NCBI GenBank assembly: GCA_003231075.1
Contig: QIIF01000175.1
Coordinates: 1 to 6,629 of the forward strand
Direction: 5' to 3'
Source: Candidatus Falkowiibacteriota bacterium
GTDB lineage: Bacteria; Patescibacteriota; Patescibacteriia; Patescibacteriales; SZUA-104
DNA length: 6,629 nucleotides
Part shown: piece by piece, positions 4,756-6,629 of the stretch
How the letters are laid out: each line of letters begins with the position of its first letter
Position numbering within the stretch: position 1 is the stretch's first letter
The notes under the pieces: generated by a model
Seen by the model: the letters and a program-made list of their open reading frames with translations, nothing else
Told to the model about the DNA's origin: nothing
Databases searched by the model: none
Program-made: the position numbers and the translations under genes

Positions 4756-5319
4756 ATGGCAAAAATCAATAAACATAAAATAATCGCAATTCTCGGCTTG
4801 CCCGGATCGGGAAAATCAGTTGTCATCAACTATTTAACAAAAAAACTTGAATGCCCGAAGGTTTATTTCGGGGATGTTACCTTTGACGAAATGAAGGCAA
4901 GAGGGCTGGAAATAAACGAGAAAAATGAAAAAAGCGTCAGAGAGGATTTAAGAAAAAAACACGGAATTGATTATTACGCTAAAAAAATAATTAAAAAAAT
5001 AGATAATATCAACGAACACACAATACTGGTGGAAAGCTTATACAGTTGGACTGAATATCTTATTTTCAGGGAAAAATTCAAAAACAATTTCCAAACTATC
5101 GCTGTTTATTCTTCACCTAAAACAAGATATGCTCGGCTAAAAAATCGTCCTGAACGGCCATTAACGGCAAAAATCGCTCAAAGCCGCGATTACGCGCAAA
5201 TTGAAAACCTGCAACAAGCCGGCCCGATTGCAATGGCAGACTACACCATTGACAACAATGATAAACTTGATAAACTATATAAACAAATTGATAAGATAGC
5301 GGAAGAAATATTAAAATAA
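4756..5319 (+). CDS. P-loop kinase, dephospho-CoA kinase/archaeal UPF0200-like; possible nucleotide kinase
   Basis: A 187-residue P-loop NTPase. The Walker A motif GLPGSGKS (14-21) is complete, followed by FGDVTFDEMKARGLEINEKN (38-57), where nucleotide kinases bind their acceptor. A probable strand, HTILVES (88-94), comes next. The SPKTRYARLKNR segment (120-131) resembles the LID region of small-molecule kinases, and ADYTIDN (161-167) is like the C-terminal strand seen in dephospho-CoA kinases. The arrangement recalls the archaeal UPF0200 family (GLPGSGKS, GDVxRxExxxRGL, SPxTRxxRL, ADYxI). The substrate is not established. Placement 19 nt after folA and upstream of thymidylate kinase-dUTPase suggests a nucleoside or deoxynucleoside monophosphate, but this is inference from context. 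Adenylate or cytidylate kinase orthology is not supported by any specific motif I can see. No Shine-Dalgarno is visible. It ends the tightly spaced part of the cluster. Confidence 0.75.
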   Translation: MAKINKHKIIAILGLPGSGKSVVINYLTKKLECPKVYFGDVTFDEMKARGLEINEKNEKSVREDLRKKHGIDYYAKKIIKKIDNINEHTILVESLYSWTEYLIFREKFKNNFQTIAVYSSPKTRYARLKNRPERPLTAKIAQSRDYAQIENLQQAGPIAMADYTIDNNDKLDKLYKQIDKIAEEILK

Positions 5320-5334
5320 TCCACCGAAACAAAA

Positions 5335-5397
5335 CCGCAGAGATCCAACCTCCAAATCCTAAAGCATCGGGATTTGGAAAAATAAAATCTCTCACGG
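5335..5397. repeat. Nested stem-loop in the gap after the kinase gene
   Basis: Outer CCG (5335-5337)/CGG (5395-5397) and AGAGAT (5339-5344)/ATCTCT (5387-5392) enclose an inner 9-bp stem, TCCAAATCC (5351-5359) against GGATTTGGA (5370-5378), with a 10-nt loop. An A-rich run rather than a T-tract follows the inner stem, so this is not a plus-strand terminator. It may be a repeat or structured RNA; it matches no riboswitch that I recognise. Confidence 0.45.
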
Positions 5398-5408
5398 CAA
5401 ATTTACAT

Positions 5409-5436
5409 AAAGGAGGAGTGCCGAAAGCGCTCCTTT
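5409..5436 (+). terminator. Weak candidate terminator hairpin
   Basis: AAAGGAG (5409-5415) pairs with CTCCTTT (5430-5436). An inner TGC/GCG pairing across a 3-nt bulge and a CGAAA loop extends the stem. Only three T residues end the arm (CTTTG), so termination would be inefficient at best. AAAGGAGG here resembles a Shine-Dalgarno sequence, but no start codon or plausible reading frame follows. Beyond the listed hairpins I see nothing coding in 5320-5589. Confidence 0.3.
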
Positions 5437-5490
5437 GTCATCTGAAAATAAATTAATTCACGACATTATATTTGGGGCATTCGAGCGGTA

Positions 5491-5562
5491 ATTCGGGTCA
5501 TTAGGATTATAAACGGACGCTTATAATCCTAATCTACGAATTATTATCCGAATGACCCGAAT
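5491..5562. repeat. Nested inverted-repeat element upstream of the fusion gene
   Basis: Outer arms ATTCGGGTCATT (5491-5502) and AATGACCCGAAT (5551-5562) are perfect 12-bp inverted repeats. Inside, a 13-bp perfect stem (ATTAGGATTATAA, 5500-5512, against 5521-5533) closes an 8-nt loop, ACGGACGC. The two stems share bases 5500-5502, so they partly compete. The segment 5534-5550 lies between the inner and outer right arms and is unpaired in the nested fold. The element ends 27 nt before the fusion gene start. It may be a dispersed palindromic repeat or a regulatory leader structure. Confidence 0.75.
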
Positions 5563-5589
5563 AATATTAAGATTTCTTTACTTTAAAAT

Positions 5590-6629
5590 ATGCAAAATAA
5601 CACGGGAAAATTTATAGTATTATACGGAATAAATAATCTGGGTAAGACTACTCAGGCTAAAATGCTGGTTCGCAAACTGCAAGTCCAAGGGCTAAAAACC
5701 GAATATATTAAATACCCCATTTATAGTCTTGCGCCGTCGGGAGTGGTTTTGAATAATTATTTAAGAGGCGGAAATTTTTTCAACCTTTCCTCAAGGGAGG
5801 CGCAAATTTTTTACGCGAATAACCGCACTCAATTTGAAAAAAAATTAATTAAAAAACTGGAAGCGGGCATAAATATCATTGCCGAAGACTATACCGGCAC
5901 CGGGCTGGCATGGGGGATCGGCGCGGGTGTTGATGAATTATTTTTAAAATATATTAATTCCCACCTCCTAAAAGAAGACTTGGCGTTTTTATTTGACGGA
6001 GAACGCTTCACTCAAGCGACTGAAATGGGACACAAACACGAAACCGATAATGAGCTGTTGAATACGGTTAGGCAAACGCATCTGAAGCTTGGCGAAGAAA
6101 TGGGGTGGAAAAAAATTAATGCCAACCAAACCGTCAGTGAAATCCACGAACAGCTATGGAGCGAAGTTTCAAAAATAATGGGAGATAAATTGAAAATTAA
6201 ACAAGTCCAAAACTTCCAACTTCCGACTTCCAACTTCCAACTTAAAATAGAACGCCTCTCCCCCGCCGCTATAACTCCGGCCAGAGCGCGTGCGGGTGAC
6301 GCAGGATTAGATCTCTACTCTTGCGACAATTACACTTTATTTCCCGGCGATATGGCCGGAATCAAAACCGGAATTAAAATGCGAATCCCTGACGGCTATG
6401 CCGGCTTGATTTGGGATAAAAGCGGGTTAGCCAAGCAAGGTATTCATACAATGGGCGGAGTGATTGATTCCGGATATCGCGGAGAAATTATTGTTTTGAT
6501 AAAAAACCTAAGCTATGATATATTTAATATTTCAAAAGGGCAAAAAATCGCCCAAATTTTAATTCAAAAAATTGAAACACCGGAAATAATTGAAGGAGAA
6601 ATAAACGACGAAACAGAAAGAGGCGAAAA
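5590..6629 (+). CDS. tmk-dut: Thymidylate kinase-dUTPase fusion protein (3' end truncated by window)
   Basis: One uninterrupted frame of 346 codons, still open at the edge, joins two enzymes. Residues 1 to about 200 resemble thymidylate kinase (dTMP to dTDP): P-loop GINNLGKTTQ (13-22), YANNRTQFE (75-83) like the FSANRWE of eukaryal enzymes, EDYTGTGLAWG (99-109) at the DRY position, GVDELFLKYI (113-122), DLAFLFD (130-136) and a C-terminal NTVRQTHLKLGEEMGW. Residues 219-346 are a trimeric-type dUTPase (dUTP to dUMP plus PPi): motif 1 AGDAGLDLYS (235-244), motif 2 DKSGLAKQGI (276-285), motif 3 GGVIDSGYRGE (289-299) with catalytic Asp293, motif 4 KGQKIAQ (316-322), and the start of motif 5 (TERGE, 342-346) at the edge. 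The linker (208-218) is encoded by a heptamer repeat. DRY reads EDY and the usual Arg of dUTPase motif 2 is Lys277. An internal ATG at 6178 (Met197) could also yield free dUTPase. No Shine-Dalgarno precedes ATG 5590. Confidence 0.9.
   Translation, partial: MQNNTGKFIVLYGINNLGKTTQAKMLVRKLQVQGLKTEYIKYPIYSLAPSGVVLNNYLRGGNFFNLSSREAQIFYANNRTQFEKKLIKKLEAGINIIAEDYTGTGLAWGIGAGVDELFLKYINSHLLKEDLAFLFDGERFTQATEMGHKHETDNELLNTVRQTHLKLGEEMGWKKINANQTVSEIHEQLWSEVSKIMGDKLKIKQVQNFQLPTSNFQLKIERLSPAAITPARARAGDAGLDLYSCDNYTLFPGDMAGIKTGIKMRIPDGYAGLIWDKSGLAKQGIHTMGGVIDSGYRGEIIVLIKNLSYDIFNISKGQKIAQILIQKIETPEIIEGEINDETERGE
6211..6243 (+). repeat. Heptamer tandem repeat encoding the fusion linker
   Basis: Units AACTTCC (6211), AACTTCC (6218), GACTTCC (6225), AACTTCC (6232) and partial AACTT (6239) run head to tail with one substitution. 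Seven is not a multiple of three, so the frame cycles and the protein repeats every three units: NFQLPTS then NFQL (208-218). It lies exactly between the thymidylate kinase and dUTPase domains. Confidence 0.85.

Noticed and set aside
5117..5395. Minus-strand open frame opposite the kinase gene
   Set aside because: It is a shadow of a well-supported plus-strand gene with no recognisable motif; the same holds for the other minus-strand frames in the window.
5435..5473. TTGTCA and TATATT as a promoter for the fusion gene
   Set aside because: The spacing is about 27 nt, far from optimal, and the ATCTGA resemblance to the other promoters lacks a usable -10 and -35.

Overview
The window is a compact, all plus-strand bacterial segment of about 6.6 kb. 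It carries rplA (ribosomal protein L1), a Fic-domain gene, and then a pyrimidine-deoxynucleotide/thymidylate cluster: dCMP deaminase, a Dcd/dUTPase-superfamily protein, thymidylate synthase (thyA), dihydrofolate reductase (folA), a small P-loop kinase, and a thymidylate kinase-dUTPase fusion that runs off the right edge. Small gene sizes, AT-rich lysine/asparagine-rich coding, starts without a recognisable Shine-Dalgarno sequence, and intergenic gaps full of palindromes and heptamer repeats suggest a Candidate Phyla Radiation (Patescibacteria, Parcubacteria-like) genome. That assignment is an inference; no rRNA gene is present. TGA behaves as a stop after the dCMP deaminase and no CDS contains an in-frame TGA, which argues for the standard bacterial code.

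Layout: 1-123 is an rplA leader with the edge of a dispersed inverted-repeat element and a strong hairpin. 124-792 is rplA, followed by a clear intrinsic terminator (844-882) set between two oppositely oriented degenerate heptamer arrays. At 993-1021 and again at 1809-1837 there are two closely similar extended -10 sigma70-type promoters, each with a 17-nt spacer; the first serves the fic gene (1046-1801) and the second the thymidylate cluster, whose leader also holds a perfect DnaA-box 9-mer. Five genes (1903-5319) follow with gaps of 19-120 nt; the largest gap (3043-3162) is almost filled by a 99-bp inverted-repeat element. A 270-nt gap with several hairpins (5320-5589) precedes the fusion gene.

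Together the genes encode nearly all of dTTP synthesis from deoxycytidine nucleotides: dCMP to dUMP (dCMP deaminase), dUTP to dUMP (dUTPase domain), dUMP to dTMP (ThyA, with folate recycled by FolA), and dTMP to dTDP (thymidylate kinase domain). The Dcd-like protein may act on dCTP or dUTP, but the residue aligned with the catalytic glutamate of Dcd looks changed. The most notable points are the in-frame thymidylate kinase-dUTPase fusion, whose linker is itself a heptamer tandem repeat; the folA 3' end extended into an inverted repeat; and the repeat-rich intergenic architecture.
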